Numbered from the stretch's first letter, positions 32,574-42,522 are shown. The stretch is 64,000 nt of DNA from Octadecabacter temperatus (GCF_001187845.1 NZ_CP012160.1:744001-808000), one strand, 5' to 3'. Notes: generated by a model from the letters alone, not told the origin. Numbers and translations are program-made.

Positions 32574-33941
32574 ATGACACTAAGACGTCTATTTGGCGCA
32601 ATGTGCGTCGCTTTGATTGTTGTTTCGTCACCTGCGCGTTCGGAATCCTTGGCGGATGCGTTGCGCGATGCCTATCACAACTCTGGCCTTCTCGATCAGA
32701 ACCGCGCACTGTTGCGGGCCGCTGATGAAGACGTTGCCCAGTCTTTGGCGGCATTGCGTCCGGTTGTCAGCTGGCAAGCACAAGCGATTTACGCGACTTC
32801 GTCAGCATCGACGTCGAGCAGCCTGTCCGACGATCTGAGCGCCACGGTCTCCGTCTCTGCGAGCCTATTGTTGCATGACGGTGGTGCAAGCGCCTTGGCG
32901 ACGGAAGTCCAAAAAGAAGTCGTTCTTCAAACCCGAGAGGGCCTTGTTCAGGTTGAACAGCAGGTGCTTTTCCGCGCGATTGACGCCTACATGAATGTGC
33001 GTCGTCAGTCTGAATTCCTTGCGCTTCGTCGCAGTAATGTGAGTGTGATCAACCAAGAACTGCGCGCGGCGCGGGATCGTTTTGAAGTTGGCGAAGTCAC
33101 ACGTACCGATGTTTCGTTGGCAGAAGCGCGGCTGGCTGCAGCGCAAAGCCTTCTGGCGTCTGCTGAAGGGGCGTTGGCCCAAGCCAATGAAGAATTCCGC
33201 GCTGCTGTTGGGCGTGCGCCAGGTCGTCTGGATGTCGTTTCACCGGCAGCGTTACAGCACAATCTTGAAGATGCACGTGCATTTGCGATGCGTCGCCACC
33301 CAGATGTGATTGGCGCACAACATGGTGTTTCAGCGGCCGAGCTCAACATCCGCCGCGCCGAAGCGGCATTGAACCCGCGTCTAAGCCTGAATGGATCTGT
33401 CGGCTTGAATGATGAAGGCACAGCGTCGCAACAATTGGGGCTAACCTATGGTGGTACAATCTATCAGGGTGGGCAGTTGCAATCTCTTATTCGCGAAGCA
33501 CAAGCGAACCGTGATGCGTCGCGCTCTGGCCTTCTCGTGACGACCCAAGGCGTCAGTCAGAATGTTGGCAATGCCTATGCGATCTTGAACGTTGCGCGTG
33601 CCAGCCTTGAAGCGTCGAACCTGCAAGTGCGTGCTGCACGCACAGCCTTTCGCGGTGTGCGCGAAGAGGCGACATTGGGCGCACGCACGACCTTGGATGT
33701 TTTGAACGCCGAACAAGAACTTCTCGATGCGCAGGCCAACACGATTTCCGCGCAAGCCGATGAGGTCGTGGCAAGCTACCGCGTGCTGGCGACAATGGGG
33801 CTGCTCACAGCTGAGCACCTTAACCTCGGCGTGCAAAGCTATGATCCTGCTGCCTATTACAACCTCGTCCGTGAAGCGCCTGCGACCTATTCAGAGCAGG
33901 GCCAAGCACTGGATAGGGTTCTGCGATCCATCGGCGAATAG
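32574..33941 (+). CDS. tolC: TolC family outer membrane efflux/type I secretion protein
   Basis: 455 residues with a signal peptide (LFGAMCVALIVVSSPARS, cleavage near residue 22). It shows the two-fold repeat of TolC proteins: paired long helices with ADALRDAYHNSGLL at the start of the first half and AFAMRRHPDVIGAQHGVSAAELNIRRAEAALNPRLSLNGS at the start of the second. Coiled-coil heptads are evident around 110-200 and 320-400 (EEATLGARTTLDVLNAEQELLDA). It forms the trimeric outer-membrane duct for efflux or type I secretion. No inner-membrane partner is adjacent except the distant ABC exporter at 39149. Confidence 0.93.
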   Translation: MTLRRLFGAMCVALIVVSSPARSESLADALRDAYHNSGLLDQNRALLRAADEDVAQSLAALRPVVSWQAQAIYATSSASTSSSLSDDLSATVSVSASLLLHDGGASALATEVQKEVVLQTREGLVQVEQQVLFRAIDAYMNVRRQSEFLALRRSNVSVINQELRAARDRFEVGEVTRTDVSLAEARLAAAQSLLASAEGALAQANEEFRAAVGRAPGRLDVVSPAALQHNLEDARAFAMRRHPDVIGAQHGVSAAELNIRRAEAALNPRLSLNGSVGLNDEGTASQQLGLTYGGTIYQGGQLQSLIREAQANRDASRSGLLVTTQGVSQNVGNAYAILNVARASLEASNLQVRAARTAFRGVREEATLGARTTLDVLNAEQELLDAQANTISAQADEVVASYRVLATMGLLTAEHLNLGVQSYDPAAYYNLVREAPATYSEQGQALDRVLRSIGE

Positions 33942-34018
33942 ATCAAATCCCGACTATCGGTTGTTTGGTTGCTTCGGGCAGGTTAAACTGCACGCCTGAG
34001 GCTTAAGCAGGATGAACA

Positions 34019-35008
34019 ATGTCCGATCCAGTGACGAACGTAGAAATTGAAGACGTGCTGTCTTCCATCCGTCGGCTTGTAAGCGATGGAGATAAGGCCC
34101 GTACGCGTGATCCAGCGCCTATTGAAGCCGATGCAGCACCTGCTCAAAACACCCCTGCAGACGCCGCTGAAACCTCCGAATCAAAGCAGGATAAATTCGT
34201 CCTAACACCCGCGTTTTTGGTCGTAGACAACAATGCGCCGTCTAAAGAGGCGGCAAAAGCGGACGCTGTGGAACATCAGCATGCCGACGAAACCGCTGAA
34301 GAGACCTACGACGAAGATGAATGGGTCGAAGAAATTTCTGAAACATCTGAGCCCGAACCTGAGGTTGATGTTGAAAGTGACGAAGGCCCGCTAGAACTGA
34401 CCGACATGGTTTGGGATTCGGTTAACGATGCACGCAAGGCCGGCATTGCCGCTGTTCCTGGTGATGTCGAAGCGGAAGTAACCCCACCGCATACGCCAGA
34501 TCGCTCGGAACTTGTAGCGACGATCGCGGAACTGGAAGCGGCTGTCAGCAACGAAGTTGAAGAATTTGAACCCGATGGCAGCGAAGACGTTGCCGATTTC
34601 ATGGGTGAAACCATCGCTTGGCCAGGTGCCGTTGCGCGCAATTTTGATGATGCGCAAGATGCAGAAGAAGCCGCTGCGCCCGAGTTCAATCCAGACCTTG
34701 AGGCGGACGATACGCCAATCGCATTCGAGCACCGGACAACGGAAGCTGAGCAAACGGGCGAAGTCGAAGCGAAAGACGAACCCGAGGCGGGTATCGCTGA
34801 CACGCAGGATGAATACGGCGACGACGACCTTGATGGGTTGCTTGAGGCGGGTGGCGTTACGCTGGACGAAGAAGCGCTGCGTGCATTGGTCTCAGAGGTT
34901 GTGCGCGAAGAACTGACGGGTCCATTGGGTGAGCGTATTACGCGCAACGTCCGCAAATTGGTCCGCCGCGAAATCTACCGCATCCTGTCGAGCCAAGAGT
35001 TCGACTAA
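34019..35008 (+). CDS. DUF2497/PopZ-like pole-organising protein
   Basis: 329 residues. A short conserved N-terminal helix (VEIEDVLSSIRRLVSDGD) and a conserved C-terminal helical region (LRALVSEVVREELTGPLGERITRNVRKLVRREIYRIL) flank about 240 residues of very acidic, Glu/Asp/Ala-rich low-complexity sequence. This arrangement is that of PopZ, which assembles at the cell pole through the C-terminal helices and uses the N-terminal helix to bind client proteins. The acidic linker is longer than in Caulobacter PopZ. Follows tolC, as in other alphaproteobacteria; the expected valS neighbour lies 9 kb away. Confidence 0.85.
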   Translation: MSDPVTNVEIEDVLSSIRRLVSDGDKARTRDPAPIEADAAPAQNTPADAAETSESKQDKFVLTPAFLVVDNNAPSKEAAKADAVEHQHADETAEETYDEDEWVEEISETSEPEPEVDVESDEGPLELTDMVWDSVNDARKAGIAAVPGDVEAEVTPPHTPDRSELVATIAELEAAVSNEVEEFEPDGSEDVADFMGETIAWPGAVARNFDDAQDAEEAAAPEFNPDLEADDTPIAFEHRTTEAEQTGEVEAKDEPEAGIADTQDEYGDDDLDGLLEAGGVTLDEEALRALVSEVVREELTGPLGERITRNVRKLVRREIYRILSSQEFD

Positions 35009-35017
35009 CGCAGGTCG

Positions 35018-36472
35018 TTACGAAACCGTCTGCGCCAAGCCGAACAAACGATCCACATCGAGACAGTTTTCAAGATGCTGCGCAAGCGCATCGAGCGTGG
35101 AGTCGACCCCGACGTCATAGTTCATTGCCTGAACGGGCGCGCCGATGCTGTCCATGTAGGACGTGCGAAACGGGTCAGAGGCAAACAGTCCGTGTAGATA
35201 GCACCCCTTGATACGCCCATCCGTGCTCGCCGCCCCGATCTGGCGACCATCAAGCGTAAGCCATGCGTTGGCACAGTCCGGCCCAACAGTATCCCCGATA
35301 TGAATTTCATAACCCGTCACAGCGTCGCCCGTGGCGTTGAACGTCGCATTGCTCAGCGCGAGGCGTTTGTGTTCTGACATGGTCGTGGTCACATCCAACA
35401 ACCCAAGGCCCTCTACGTTGCTAGCTGGCCCTTCAATACCGTCAGGGTCCGCAATTTCGCGTCCCAGCATCTGGTATCCGCCACAGATACCCAGCACATG
35501 CCCGCCGCGCCGCACGTGGGCGAGCAGATCGACGTCCCAGCCCTGGGCGCGAAAATGCGCGAGGTCGGCAATGGTGGATTTGGACCCGGGGATCAGCACC
35601 AGGTCCGCATCAGCGGGCAGAGGGCGACCAGCCTCTATTATTTCAACGGTGACATCGGGTTGCGCGGCAAGCGGGTCTAGGTCGTCAAAGTTCGCGATGC
35701 GGTTCAGCCGTGGCACAACAACCTTAATGGTACCGCCTTTGCGTGTCGCCACGTCCATCACATCCTCGGCGGGAAGTTTCCATGCATCCTCAAACCAAGA
35801 CACAATGCCGAGTGGCGCCCAACCTGTGTGTTCGGCAATCGCCGTCATGCCGTCAGCAAACAAGGATGGATCGCCACGAAACTTGTTGATTGCAAAACCT
35901 TTGATGCGGGCGCGGTCCTCATCTGGAAGAATTACGTCCGTGCCAACCAGCTGCGCAATTACGCCACCACGATCGATGTCGCCGACCAACACAACGGGGC
36001 AACCAGCGGCCTCGGCAAAGCCCATGTTGGCAATGTCACCGGCGCGTAGATTGATTTCTGCGGGGGAGCCTGCACCCTCAATGATGATCAGGTCATAGGC
36101 AGCGGCAAGGCGGTGGTAGCTTTCTAACACAGGCCCAATCAAATCCGCCTTACGTGACCCATATTCGCGGGCCTTCATCGTGGCGAAACGTTTGCCCTGC
36201 ACGATAACCTGCGCGCCGACATCGGTTTCTGGTTTCAACAGCACGGGGTTCATATCTGTGTGTGGTTCTAGCCCGCATGCACGCGCCTGCAGCGCCTGTG
36301 CGCGGCCAATTTCGCCGCCATCCATCGTGACAGCCGCATTGTTGGACATGTTTTGGGGCTTGAATGGCGCGACAGTCAGTCCGCGCTTCACAGCTGCGCG
36401 ACACAGACCCGCAACCAACATGGATTTCCCCACATTGGACCCTGCGCCTTGAATCATGATTGCTTTAGCCAT
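35018..36472 (-). CDS. cobQ: Cobyric acid synthase
   Basis: 484 residues. An ATG at 36478 is immediately preceded by GGAGG with no spacer, whereas the ATG at 36472 lies six bases after it, so I take 36472 as the start. N-terminal dethiobiotin-synthetase-like ATPase domain with P-loop [19 protein letters not shown] and [21 protein letters not shown]-terminal glutamine amidotransferase with nucleophile Cys in [10 protein letters not shown] and His in [11 protein letters not shown]. It amidates four carboxylates of adenosyl-cobyrinic acid a,c-diamide. No cobalamin riboswitch is visible in the 56 bp upstream. Convergent with popZ. Confidence 0.95.
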   Translation of the reverse strand: MAKAIMIQGAGSNVGKSMLVAGLCRAAVKRGLTVAPFKPQNMSNNAAVTMDGGEIGRAQALQARACGLEPHTDMNPVLLKPETDVGAQVIVQGKRFATMKAREYGSRKADLIGPVLESYHRLAAAYDLIIIEGAGSPAEINLRAGDIANMGFAEAAGCPVVLVGDIDRGGVIAQLVGTDVILPDEDRARIKGFAINKFRGDPSLFADGMTAIAEHTGWAPLGIVSWFEDAWKLPAEDVMDVATRKGGTIKVVVPRLNRIANFDDLDPLAAQPDVTVEIIEAGRPLPADADLVLIPGSKSTIADLAHFRAQGWDVDLLAHVRRGGHVLGICGGYQMLGREIADPDGIEGPASNVEGLGLLDVTTTMSEHKRLALSNATFNATGDAVTGYEIHIGDTVGPDCANAWLTLDGRQIGAASTDGRIKGCYLHGLFASDPFRTSYMDSIGAPVQAMNYDVGVDSTLDALAQHLENCLDVDRLFGLAQTVS

Positions 36473-36534
36473 GTTCATCCTCCACGGTTCTGTCTAGCAG
36501 TCACGTCGAAAGAGGAAAGGGCCAAGGAACGAAG

Positions 36535-37212
36535 ATGAATACACCCGCTCATTTGATTTTCGGTCTTGCCGCCTTTGGCAAAGCGGATGCGCCAAAGGTG
36601 ACAGCCGCCGCGATTGTGGGAGCATTGCTCCCTGATGTTTCGCTTTATCTTTTGGCTGGTGTGCATCTGTTCGTGCTTGGAACGGACCCGCAGGTTGTCT
36701 TTGGAGAGTTGTATTTCTCGGATCTGTGGCAGAGCATTTTCCGGATAGATAATTCGTTTATTGTTTGGGGAGTGGTGCTTGGCCTTGCGATCGCGCTGAG
36801 AAAAGCATGGGTGATCGCGTTCGCTGGGGCGGCGCTTTTGCATATCGGTTTGGATTTTCCATTACATCATGATGACGGGCGCGCGCATTTCTGGCCGATA
36901 ACGAACTGGATTTTCGAAAGTCCCGTCAGCTATTGGGATCGCAATCACTACGGGAGCATCGTCGCCACAATAGAAATTGTGGTGTCGCTTATTTTGTGTG
37001 GTGTTCTTTGGCGTCGATATGAATGGCCGGATGGCATCCAAAGCCGAACCAATCGTATCTTAGGTTTGTTCGGATCGGTGGCCGGGATTTTCTCATTGCC
37101 GATTGCAATCGCACATTGGTTTGTCGGCTTAGGAATGCGCGGGCTTGCGATGCTTCTTGCGCTCGGTCAGCTGCTTCCCGGTATTGTCTGGATATTCATG
37201 TTTGGCACGTAG
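36535..37212 (+). CDS. YdjM-like inner-membrane protein (LexA-binding/metal-dependent hydrolase-type membrane family)
   Basis: 225 residues with about five to six hydrophobic segments (30-55, 75-100, 120-140, 160-185, 195-222). It opens with MNTPAHLIFGLAAFG, the His-containing start typical of YdjM-type membrane proteins, followed by GALLPDVSLYLLAG and LLHIGLDFPLHHDDGRAHFWP, where the His-Asp-His residues would bind metal. Function of the family is uncertain. Divergent from cobQ with 62 bp between starts; genes like this are often annotated next to cobQ in Rhodobacteraceae, but no cobalamin role can be read from the sequence. Confidence 0.75.
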   Translation: MNTPAHLIFGLAAFGKADAPKVTAAAIVGALLPDVSLYLLAGVHLFVLGTDPQVVFGELYFSDLWQSIFRIDNSFIVWGVVLGLAIALRKAWVIAFAGAALLHIGLDFPLHHDDGRAHFWPITNWIFESPVSYWDRNHYGSIVATIEIVVSLILCGVLWRRYEWPDGIQSRTNRILGLFGSVAGIFSLPIAIAHWFVGLGMRGLAMLLALGQLLPGIVWIFMFGT

Positions 37213-37213
37213 G

Positions 37214-37254
37214 CAAAGAAAAACGCGACCCCGAGCAGAGGATCGCGTTCTTTG
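37214..37254. terminator. Bidirectional terminator between the YdjM-like and DUF6280 genes
   Basis: Inner stem AACGCGA (37222-37228) / TCGCGTT (37243-37249), extended by CAAAG (from 37214) with CTTTG (to 37254). A-rich on the left and T-rich on the right flank, so it can stop transcription from both converging genes. Confidence 0.75.
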
Positions 37255-37276
37255 GCAGTCTAAACTTTTGAAGTGC

Positions 37277-37615
37277 TTAAGCGGCGCGTGTTTCCATGTC
37301 CGCAGCTTCCGCTTCAGCCACAGCGCGGCGTTCACTTTCTTCGCGCGACAGGGCTACGGAAGTCCGTACACCTTTACCGACGAAGTCCATCAGACCAGTC
37401 ACAACGCGTTCGTTGGGGTCGATGCCAGCACAAGACAGAACTTCGCGACCATCGCGGGAACGTGCCCAGCGTGCGATCTGTTCTGGGCCGTTACCATACT
37501 TCTTATCGTCCGCAATGGCGTCGTCCAACGCGGCCAACACGACGGCAGCAAATAGTTTGCGCGCGCGGTTGCCTTGTTCGTTGTTGAATGCAGTGCCGTC
37601 GACGAAATCTCGCAT
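37277..37615 (-). CDS. DUF6280 family protein
   Basis: 112 residues from the ATG at 37615, preceded by AAGGA; the frame stays open upstream but the conserved start is MRDFVDGTAFNNEQGNRARK. A compact, probably cytoplasmic helical protein with blocks LFAAVVLAALDDAIADDKKYG and RDGREVLSCAGIDPNERVV. It seems to be a lineage-typical Rhodobacterales protein without known function. Single gene, converging on the YdjM-like gene and divergent from efp across 225 bp. Confidence 0.75.
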   Translation of the reverse strand: MRDFVDGTAFNNEQGNRARKLFAAVVLAALDDAIADDKKYGNGPEQIARWARSRDGREVLSCAGIDPNERVVTGLMDFVGKGVRTSVALSREESERRAVAEAEAADMETRAA

Positions 37616-37840
37616 AGTCGGTCCTTGTTTTGCTTTTGCCCTTGAAGCTGGCAGTTTGGGCAATATGACAGCTCTTATCCGATTCGGGGTTCTTCATTTG
37701 GAATGGCAGGCATGCAATTTCTGCATACCTCAGCCAGCCGGTAAACAGTATCTGGTTGGCTTGCACGGTTCCACAACCCAAGATATAGGCATTGGCAGCT
37801 TTCCTTCAACCTTTTGACAACTTTTGGACACATTTGAGTC

Positions 37841-38404
37841 ATGGCAAAAATTAACGGCAACGAAATCCGCATCGGCAATGTTCTCGAGCATAATGGTGGC
37901 CTTTGGGTCGCAGTTAAGACGGATCATGTGAAACCCGGTAAGGGTGGTGCGTTCGCGCAAGTGGAAATGCGCAACCTGCGCAATGGATCCAAGTTGAACG
38001 AACGCTTCCGGTCCGCTGACAAAGTTGAGAAGGTCCGTTTGGAGCAAAAAGATCAACAATTCCTCTATGAAACAGACGGAATGTTGGTGTTCATGGATAC
38101 GGAAACCTACGAGCAGATCGAATTGCCTGCTGAATTGTTGGGCGAGCGCCGCCCGTTTTTGCAAGACGGCATGATCGCTGTTGTAGAATTCCATGAGGAA
38201 GAAGCGTTGAACGCACGTCTTCCCCAAAAGGTCATCTGCAAAATTGTCGAGACCGAGCCTGTTGTTAAGGGTCAGACAGCGGCCAATTCATTCAAGCCTG
38301 CAATTTTGGACAACGGTGTACGCGTTATGGTTCCGCCGTTTGTTGGGCAGGACACGGATATCGTCGTTGATACCGAAACGATGGAATACTCAGAGCGCGC
38401 ATAA
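37841..38404 (+). CDS. efp: Elongation factor P
   Basis: 187 residues, exact EF-P size with three beta-barrel domains. Domain I carries the modification loop [10 protein letters not shown], with K34 at the tip, the lysine that is beta-lysylated where EpmAB exist. Domain III ends in [30 protein letters not shown], matching the family signature. It enters the ribosome between P and E sites and relieves stalling at polyproline runs. No epmA or epmB is seen here. It converges on ygfZ, stops 3 bp apart. Confidence 0.97.
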   Translation: MAKINGNEIRIGNVLEHNGGLWVAVKTDHVKPGKGGAFAQVEMRNLRNGSKLNERFRSADKVEKVRLEQKDQQFLYETDGMLVFMDTETYEQIELPAELLGERRPFLQDGMIAVVEFHEEEALNARLPQKVICKIVETEPVVKGQTAANSFKPAILDNGVRVMVPPFVGQDTDIVVDTETMEYSERA

Positions 38405-38407
38405 AGG

Positions 38408-39148
38408 CTAGGTGCGCTGCAAGGTGGCCTTGTCTGCTTGCATGGCACCTTTCGCGCGATCAAAGCGCAGATGGGCGAGCGCGAGCCCATCCGATTGGGT
38501 ATAGAGTGTGCCAACGGGTTTTCCATCCGCGGTTATCTGTGTCCCAATGGGCGCTGCGCCGTCAATCGCAACCTGTGCCAGACCCTTTTTTAGCTCGGTT
38601 TTGTGCTTCATGCGGGCTGCGATTTCTTGCCCGACGTAGCAGCCTTTGCGAAAATCGATGCCGTTCAAACGCTCAAACCCTGCCTCAAGAATATAAGTGT
38701 CCGGTGTGAGCTCAATTCCCGTTTCAGGAATGACATGCGCTACGCGCAAGGCGTCCCAATTTGTGTCGTCTGATTGGTCGGTGTCGCTAAATAACCGCCA
38801 GCCTAATGCGCTGTGGCGCGGATCAGGGTGGCTACCGCTTGGGGCTGGACCTGTGCCGCGCGAAACGACCAGCGGGCTTTCTTCGATCAGCACATCGGCG
38901 CGCAAGCGATACATCGTCAAACGTTGTGCCAAGGTCGGTGCGTGGGACGTTGCGACGTCGATCAAAAGCGCGTCGCCATCTGCGGCAACAAAGAAATCCG
39001 CGATGAACTTGCCCTGCGGTGTCAGGAGGGCTGCGTAAACAAGGCCGTCTTTGGCTTTGCTCACATCGTTTGTAATGAGCCCTTGAAGGAAATCATTGGC
39101 GTCGGTGCCCGAAAGGCGCAGGAGGGAGCGTGTGTTCATAGTTGCCAC
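38408..39148 (-). CDS. ygfZ: YgfZ/GcvT-like folate-binding protein
   Basis: 246 residues. The diagnostic motif K-G-C-Y-x-G-Q-E is intact (RKGCYVGQEIAARMKHKTELKKGL, about residues 177-200), and the N-terminal LLRLSGTDANDFLQGLITNDV matches the GcvT-like fold. YgfZ uses tetrahydrofolate to help mature or repair certain iron-sulfur enzymes such as MiaB. The last base of the ABC exporter gene directly adjoins its start (39149/39148), so the two are one transcript. Confidence 0.92.
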   Translation of the reverse strand: MATMNTRSLLRLSGTDANDFLQGLITNDVSKAKDGLVYAALLTPQGKFIADFFVAADGDALLIDVATSHAPTLAQRLTMYRLRADVLIEESPLVVSRGTGPAPSGSHPDPRHSALGWRLFSDTDQSDDTNWDALRVAHVIPETGIELTPDTYILEAGFERLNGIDFRKGCYVGQEIAARMKHKTELKKGLAQVAIDGAAPIGTQITADGKPVGTLYTQSDGLALAHLRFDRAKGAMQADKATLQRT

Positions 39149-41020
39149 TTAGGGGCGCTGGCGGCGTTTGAACAGGCGTGACAGCCATGATTGTGGGCGA
39201 TCTTGCGACTTGGCTGCAATCGGCGTGCGTTTGGGGCGGTTTTCATGGTCCACAACCTGTTTGCCGTCACGAAATTGCAGACGATAGAGATCAGCATAAA
39301 GCCCACCACGTGCCAACAAGTCTTCGTGGGTGCCTTGGTCAACGACTTGGCCCTTATCCATCACAACGATCTTGTTTGCGTTCTGGATAGTGGACAAACG
39401 GTGGGCGATCACAAGTGTCGTGCGCCCCTCAGCAAGACGGTCCAACGCGCTTTGGACGATCGTCTCGGACTTGGTGTCTAGGGCGCTTGTCGCTTCGTCC
39501 AAAAGCAAAATGGGAGTGTCGCGAAACAGCGCACGCGCAATCGCGATGCGTTGGCGTTGACCGCCTGACAGGTTTGACCCACGCGGTCCCGCTGCGCTGT
39601 CTAGGCCGTCGGGCAGGTTCTCAAGAAAGTCGGCAACGTGGGCATCTTTCAATGCCGCTTGAAGCGCCTCATTACTGACCCCTTCGCGCCCAAGCAGGAT
39701 GTTTTCGAGTAGCGTCTCATCAAACAAGGCCGCATCTTGTGACACTGTAGAGATTAGAGCACGCAAATCCGTGAGGGCAAGTGCGTTGATCGGTGTTCCG
39801 TTCAGCGTAACGCTACCATCTTGGGGTTCAATCAAACGGGTCAAAACATTGAATAATGTGCTTTTACCTGCACCCGAAGCCCCAACGAGGGCCGTGGTTT
39901 GGCCTGCTTGCGCCGTGAAGGACGTGCCGTTCAATACGGGCAGATCACCATAACTTAGCGAGACGTCCGTAAATGTGATTTCCGGCGCTGCGGTTGGCGC
40001 TGTTGCAGGTGTAGGTGGGGACAGCAGCGTTGCCTTAGTGTCAAACACGTCCAGTATGCGTTCAATCGCTGCTGTTGCGACCTGCCATTTGCCAAAAATC
40101 TTAGCGAGGCGGCGAATTGGGTCAAACGCGATCGCCATAGCGGTGAAAAAGGCCATGAACTGGCCGACAGTTTTCTCACCCTCAATGATTTCAGAACCGC
40201 CAAAGACGATGACGGCCAGAAAGCCGACGCCAGCCATGATATCTACGGTTCCAGATAATAGCTCTTGGCCGAACCTTGCTTCGACTTCGGTGCCAACGCG
40301 GCGCTTTAGAAGCTTATCGAACCGGCGGGTCTGATAGTTTTCTAGGCTGTTCAGTTTGACTTGGGTAATACCGTGAAAAACCTCATCCATGCGGGTGGAG
40401 ATTTCTGCGGAAACAGCCCGTGCGGCAAGTGCCTTACGGCGCACAAATACACGGAGCGTAACGGCTGGTAAGATGACAATCGGGATGCCGATCAGGGCGA
40501 TCAACATCCATTTCCAATCAATCCAGAACGCGACCGACAACAGGCTGATCACTGCGACCATATCCCGTGCAAGACCAGCAACCAATTGGACCCAGACAGT
40601 ACTTAAGGACGCAACATCGCCCTGCACACGTTCAATCATTTGTCCGGGTGGGTGGGTCTGATGATAAGCTGTGTCTAGCCCAATGATGTGACCCATTAGG
40701 TCAGATCGCAGGTTTTCACCGCTTCTTTGAGACACGTATGTCATGATGACGTTTTGGATCAATGCAGCGAACGCGCGCACAACGAAAATCGCCAAAATGA
40801 TTAAGCCGACAGTCCAGATGCTGCCTGTTTCCCCGCCCACAAAGACGCGGTCAAACATCGGTTGCATCATGAAACTAATGGATCCGAACGTCGCACCCTC
40901 AATAGCCATTAAAAGCACCGCAACTGCGAGCCAACCTTTGAAATGGCTTAGGTAATTTACCCAAAGCCAAAGCAGCATTTGCCTGCTTGAATACGGCGAT
41001 GAATTTGATTGTGACTGCAT
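39149..41020 (-). CDS. ABC exporter, fused permease and ATPase (MsbA/lipid-A-exporter-like)
   Basis: 623 residues. Six-helix type I exporter membrane domain (about 20-320) followed by the nucleotide-binding domain: Walker A GASGAGKST, Q-loop STVSQDAALFDE, signature NLSGGQRQRIAIARAL, Walker B ILLLDEATSALD and H-switch VIAHRLST. The order and length fit half-transporters of the MsbA group that act as homodimers. Conserved coupling-helix region QRSGENLRSDLMGHIIGLDTAYH. The C-terminus has a basic extension of about 40 residues. Substrate could be lipid or drug; the gene directly precedes ygfZ. Confidence 0.92.
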   Translation of the reverse strand: MQSQSNSSPYSSRQMLLWLWVNYLSHFKGWLAVAVLLMAIEGATFGSISFMMQPMFDRVFVGGETGSIWTVGLIILAIFVVRAFAALIQNVIMTYVSQRSGENLRSDLMGHIIGLDTAYHQTHPPGQMIERVQGDVASLSTVWVQLVAGLARDMVAVISLLSVAFWIDWKWMLIALIGIPIVILPAVTLRVFVRRKALAARAVSAEISTRMDEVFHGITQVKLNSLENYQTRRFDKLLKRRVGTEVEARFGQELLSGTVDIMAGVGFLAVIVFGGSEIIEGEKTVGQFMAFFTAMAIAFDPIRRLAKIFGKWQVATAAIERILDVFDTKATLLSPPTPATAPTAAPEITFTDVSLSYGDLPVLNGTSFTAQAGQTTALVGASGAGKSTLFNVLTRLIEPQDGSVTLNGTPINALALTDLRALISTVSQDAALFDETLLENILLGREGVSNEALQAALKDAHVADFLENLPDGLDSAAGPRGSNLSGGQRQRIAIARALFRDTPILLLDEATSALDTKSETIVQSALDRLAEGRTTLVIAHRLSTIQNANKIVVMDKGQVVDQGTHEDLLARGGLYADLYRLQFRDGKQVVDHENRPKRTPIAAKSQDRPQSWLSRLFKRRQRP

Positions 41021-41163
41021 ACAAAAAAGTCCACTTCAACGCCTCGTATGTGCGAGGCCTATGTATCATCTAAGCGTAAACGCGTGTTTGCGAAAGGGTG
41101 GCATTGACGCTCGGCAAACCTTGGCTAGTGTCGAACCGATCAACCTACATAAGGACGGTTCGG

Positions 41164-42402
41164 ATGTTTGCAAATGGTTTAACCTATCTGGCCATTCCAG
41201 GCCCCTCGGTGATGCCCGAACGTGTTTTGCGCGCGATGCATCGCGCAGCGCCCAACATTTATACGGGCGAGCTGCATGACGTGACACGCAGTGTTATTCC
41301 CGACCTAAAGACGCTGGCTGGCACACGTCATGACGTCGCCATTTATATCGGCAACGGCCACGCAGTATGGGAGGCCGCCCTGTCTAACGTAATTGGCGCG
41401 GGCGATACGGTATTGGTTCTGGCAACGGGTCGGTTCTGTGAAGGTTGGGGCGAGATGGCCGACGGCCTTGGTGCATCTGTCGAGACAATTGATTTTGGGA
41501 ACAGCAACGCAGTTGACCTCGCGCAGGTTGAGGCTGTGTTGAAGGCAGATACTGAGGGACGCATTAAGGCGGTACTGACTGTTTTGGTGGATACGTCGAC
41601 CGGTGTTCTGAACGATGTCAAAGGTATACGTGATACAATGAATGCGGCGGGCCATGTTGCACTGTTGATGTGTGATTGCATCGCCTCGCTTGGGTGCGAC
41701 GAGTACTACATGGATAACTGGGGCGTGGATATCACTGTTGCCGCCAGCCAGAAGGGGCTGATGACACCCCCCGGAATCGGCTTTGTCTGGTTCAACGACA
41801 AAGCGAATGCCGTGCGTGAAACGACGCCAAAGGTCTCACGGTATTGGGATTGGCGCCCGCGGGTCAATGCGGACGAGTACTGGAAGTTCTTTGATGGCAC
41901 GTCCCCAACGCACCACATCTATGGGCTGCGTGAGGCGCTGGATATGATCAACGAAGAGGGCCTGCAAAACGTCTGGGCACGCCATGACGGGTTGGCCCGT
42001 GCGATATGGGCCGCGATTGATGCGTGGGCTGCGGAAGGTCCGATGGAGATCAATGTCATGAATCCGGCTGAACGCTCGCGCGCGGTGACGTCATTGTGCC
42101 TTGAGGAAGGACAGGCCGATGCGCTGCGCGCGTGGTGCGAACACAACATGGGCGTGACGCTTGGCATTGGATTGGGACGCACACCTGCAAGCGCGTTTTT
42201 CCGACTTGGACACATGGGCCATGTAAACGGGCATATGGTGTTGGGGTTCTTGGGAACGATTGATGCAGGCCTAAAGGCGCTGGGTATCCCGCATGGCAAA
42301 GGCGCACTTGAAGCGGCGAGCCAAACTTTGGCGGATCTAGCTGGAACGCGCAGCGCGTGTTGCGGCGAAACGAAGGCTGGCGTTGATACCTGCTGCGGAT
42401 AG
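41164..42402 (+). CDS. Class V aminotransferase (serine-glyoxylate/alanine-glyoxylate type)
   Basis: 412 residues from the ATG at 41164 (AAGGACGG upstream). It begins with YLAIPGPSVMPERVLRAMHR and has the PLP lysine in ITVAASQKGLMTPPGIGFVWF, the Asp in LLMCDCIASLGCDEY and the substrate Arg in SAFFRLGHMGHVNGHMVLGFLG, as in SgaA/PucG proteins that transaminate glyoxylate. This fits C1/photorespiratory-type glycine metabolism or purine breakdown. The last ~20 residues (SACCGETKAGVDTCCG) form an unusual four-cysteine tail and are encoded in DNA that also encodes, on the other strand, the end of a small membrane protein. Confidence 0.88.
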   Translation: MFANGLTYLAIPGPSVMPERVLRAMHRAAPNIYTGELHDVTRSVIPDLKTLAGTRHDVAIYIGNGHAVWEAALSNVIGAGDTVLVLATGRFCEGWGEMADGLGASVETIDFGNSNAVDLAQVEAVLKADTEGRIKAVLTVLVDTSTGVLNDVKGIRDTMNAAGHVALLMCDCIASLGCDEYYMDNWGVDITVAASQKGLMTPPGIGFVWFNDKANAVRETTPKVSRYWDWRPRVNADEYWKFFDGTSPTHHIYGLREALDMINEEGLQNVWARHDGLARAIWAAIDAWAAEGPMEINVMNPAERSRAVTSLCLEEGQADALRAWCEHNMGVTLGIGLGRTPASAFFRLGHMGHVNGHMVLGFLGTIDAGLKALGIPHGKGALEAASQTLADLAGTRSACCGETKAGVDTCCG

Positions 42403-42522
42403 CAAAACCCAAATGAAACCCATGGTGGCTGCTAAGGTGAACAGCGCCATAAATAAGATCAAGCCAGCCATGGCCAAGAACGTATTCGTGTAGTTTTCAA
42501 CGCGGTTTGGGAAGGTTCGCAT
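42337..42522 (-). CDS. Small single-pass membrane protein (61 aa)
   Basis: Begins MRTFPNRVENYTNTFLAMAG and has one or two hydrophobic stretches (residues 14-45, LILFMALFTLAATMGFIWVLLSAAG), ending with a basic tail. GGAG lies six bases before the ATG, and the hydrophobicity pattern is unlikely by chance. It is 54 bp downstream of the HisC-like gene and could be on its transcript. The last 66 bp overlap the end of the class V aminotransferase gene in convergent orientation. I do not know a function. Confidence 0.6.
   Translation of the reverse strand: MRTFPNRVENYTNTFLAMAGLILFMALFTLAATMGFIWVLLSAAGINASLRFAATRAARSS

Noticed and set aside
34306-34956. A 216-codon serine-rich open frame antisense to the PopZ-like gene
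   Set aside because: It is the complement of the acidic low-complexity linker (GAA/GAC codons read backward give Ser/Phe); no start signal or family.
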